29,358 nucleotides of DNA, taken from IMG/VR virus record IMGVR_UViG_3300029319_000334, positions 1-29,358 of that record. One strand, 5' to 3'. This document shows positions 29,242-29,358 of the stretch, piece after piece (the stretch's first letter is position 1; every line of letters starts with the position of its first letter). Source of the stretch: a virus. The notes under the pieces are model-generated. The model was not told the origin of the DNA and searched no databases. It was given only the letters and a program-made list of their open reading frames with translations. The translations under genes were made by a program, and so were the position numbers.

Positions 29242-29358
29242 CTATGTATGGGGTTTGGCTCTCCTTGTGTCACCCATCCCGATTACCACAACATCCAGTC
29301 TATCCTGATCATACGCACCCGATGAACCAGAATGCCCCACCATTTGCCAGACGATCGC
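29242..29358 (-). CDS. Possible C-terminal end of a minus-strand gene, cut by the window edge
   Basis: The minus frame from the edge to a TAG at 29242-29244 reads AIVWQMVGHSGSSGAYDQDR, then LDVVVIGMGDTRRAKPHT. Its composition is more protein-like than the plus-strand reading from ATG 29202, which is full of His and Pro. The end piece is GC-rich, as in the minus-strand genes at 27.6-28.3 kb. No family recognised. Confidence 0.3.
   Translation of the reverse strand, partial: AIVWQMVGHSGSSGAYDQDRLDVVVIGMGDTRRAKPHT

Noticed and set aside
29202-29358. Plus-strand ORF from ATG 29202 to the edge
   Set aside because: Rich in His and Pro and lacking a ribosome binding site. The antisense reading is more protein-like.
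1-29358. Archaeal virus, suggested by AGA/AGG and ATA codon use
   Set aside because: Consensus sigma-70 promoters, Shine-Dalgarno sites and rho-independent terminators point to a bacterial host.

Overview
The window is a stretch of a tailed double-stranded DNA phage (or prophage-like element) with siphovirus-type morphogenesis genes. It is AT-leaning, almost entirely + strand and tightly packed. Start/stop overlaps (TAATG, ATGA) and Shine-Dalgarno sites are common, and several promoters have bacterial sigma-70 form (TTGACA and TATAAT-like), so the host is a bacterium. Arg codons are mostly AGA/AGG and Ile ATA is common. Small proteins resemble those of marine phages, but I cannot name the host. 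No tRNA, integrase, polymerase or lysis gene was recognised.

Layout. (1) 1-3686: small, mostly unknown genes, including a duplicated helix-turn-helix protein and an HNH endonuclease. Four of these genes have a TTGACA/-10 promoter ending exactly 6 bp before the ATG, so they should give leaderless mRNAs. (2) 3721-9969: tail-fibre-type genes with shared modules, a protein with eleven 9-residue repeats, and a fibre-tail adaptor-like protein. (3) 9969-13080: terminase small and large subunits and portal. (4) 13055-15094: a run of very small basic proteins, including a 35-residue Arg/Gly peptide. (5) 15140-16727: scaffold and major capsid protein, closed by a strong terminator. (6) 16801-17355: a Rossmann-like MptE/DUF115-type protein. 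(7) 17356-26896: head-tail connection, tail tube, tail chaperones, tape measure, distal tail and hub proteins, a GNAT-like protein, the J-like tail tip and more fibre genes. (8) 26897-27566: a structured intergenic region. (9) 27567-28308: a GC-rich minus-strand pair that includes a second MptE/DUF115-type paralogue. (10) 28309-29358: small genes, a broken DNA-methyltransferase start, a consensus promoter and edge fragments.

Regulation appears two-tiered. The left genes use sigma-70 promoters. Many structural blocks are preceded by an AATAAATA(AC) or CATAAATA motif resembling T4-type late promoters (TATAAATA).

The strongest genome-scale signal is the complete absence, on a full read by eye, of the palindromes CATG, AGCT and GTAC (about 100 of each expected at 40% GC). 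This looks like escape from several restriction systems, and a broken methyltransferase N-terminus lies in the same window.
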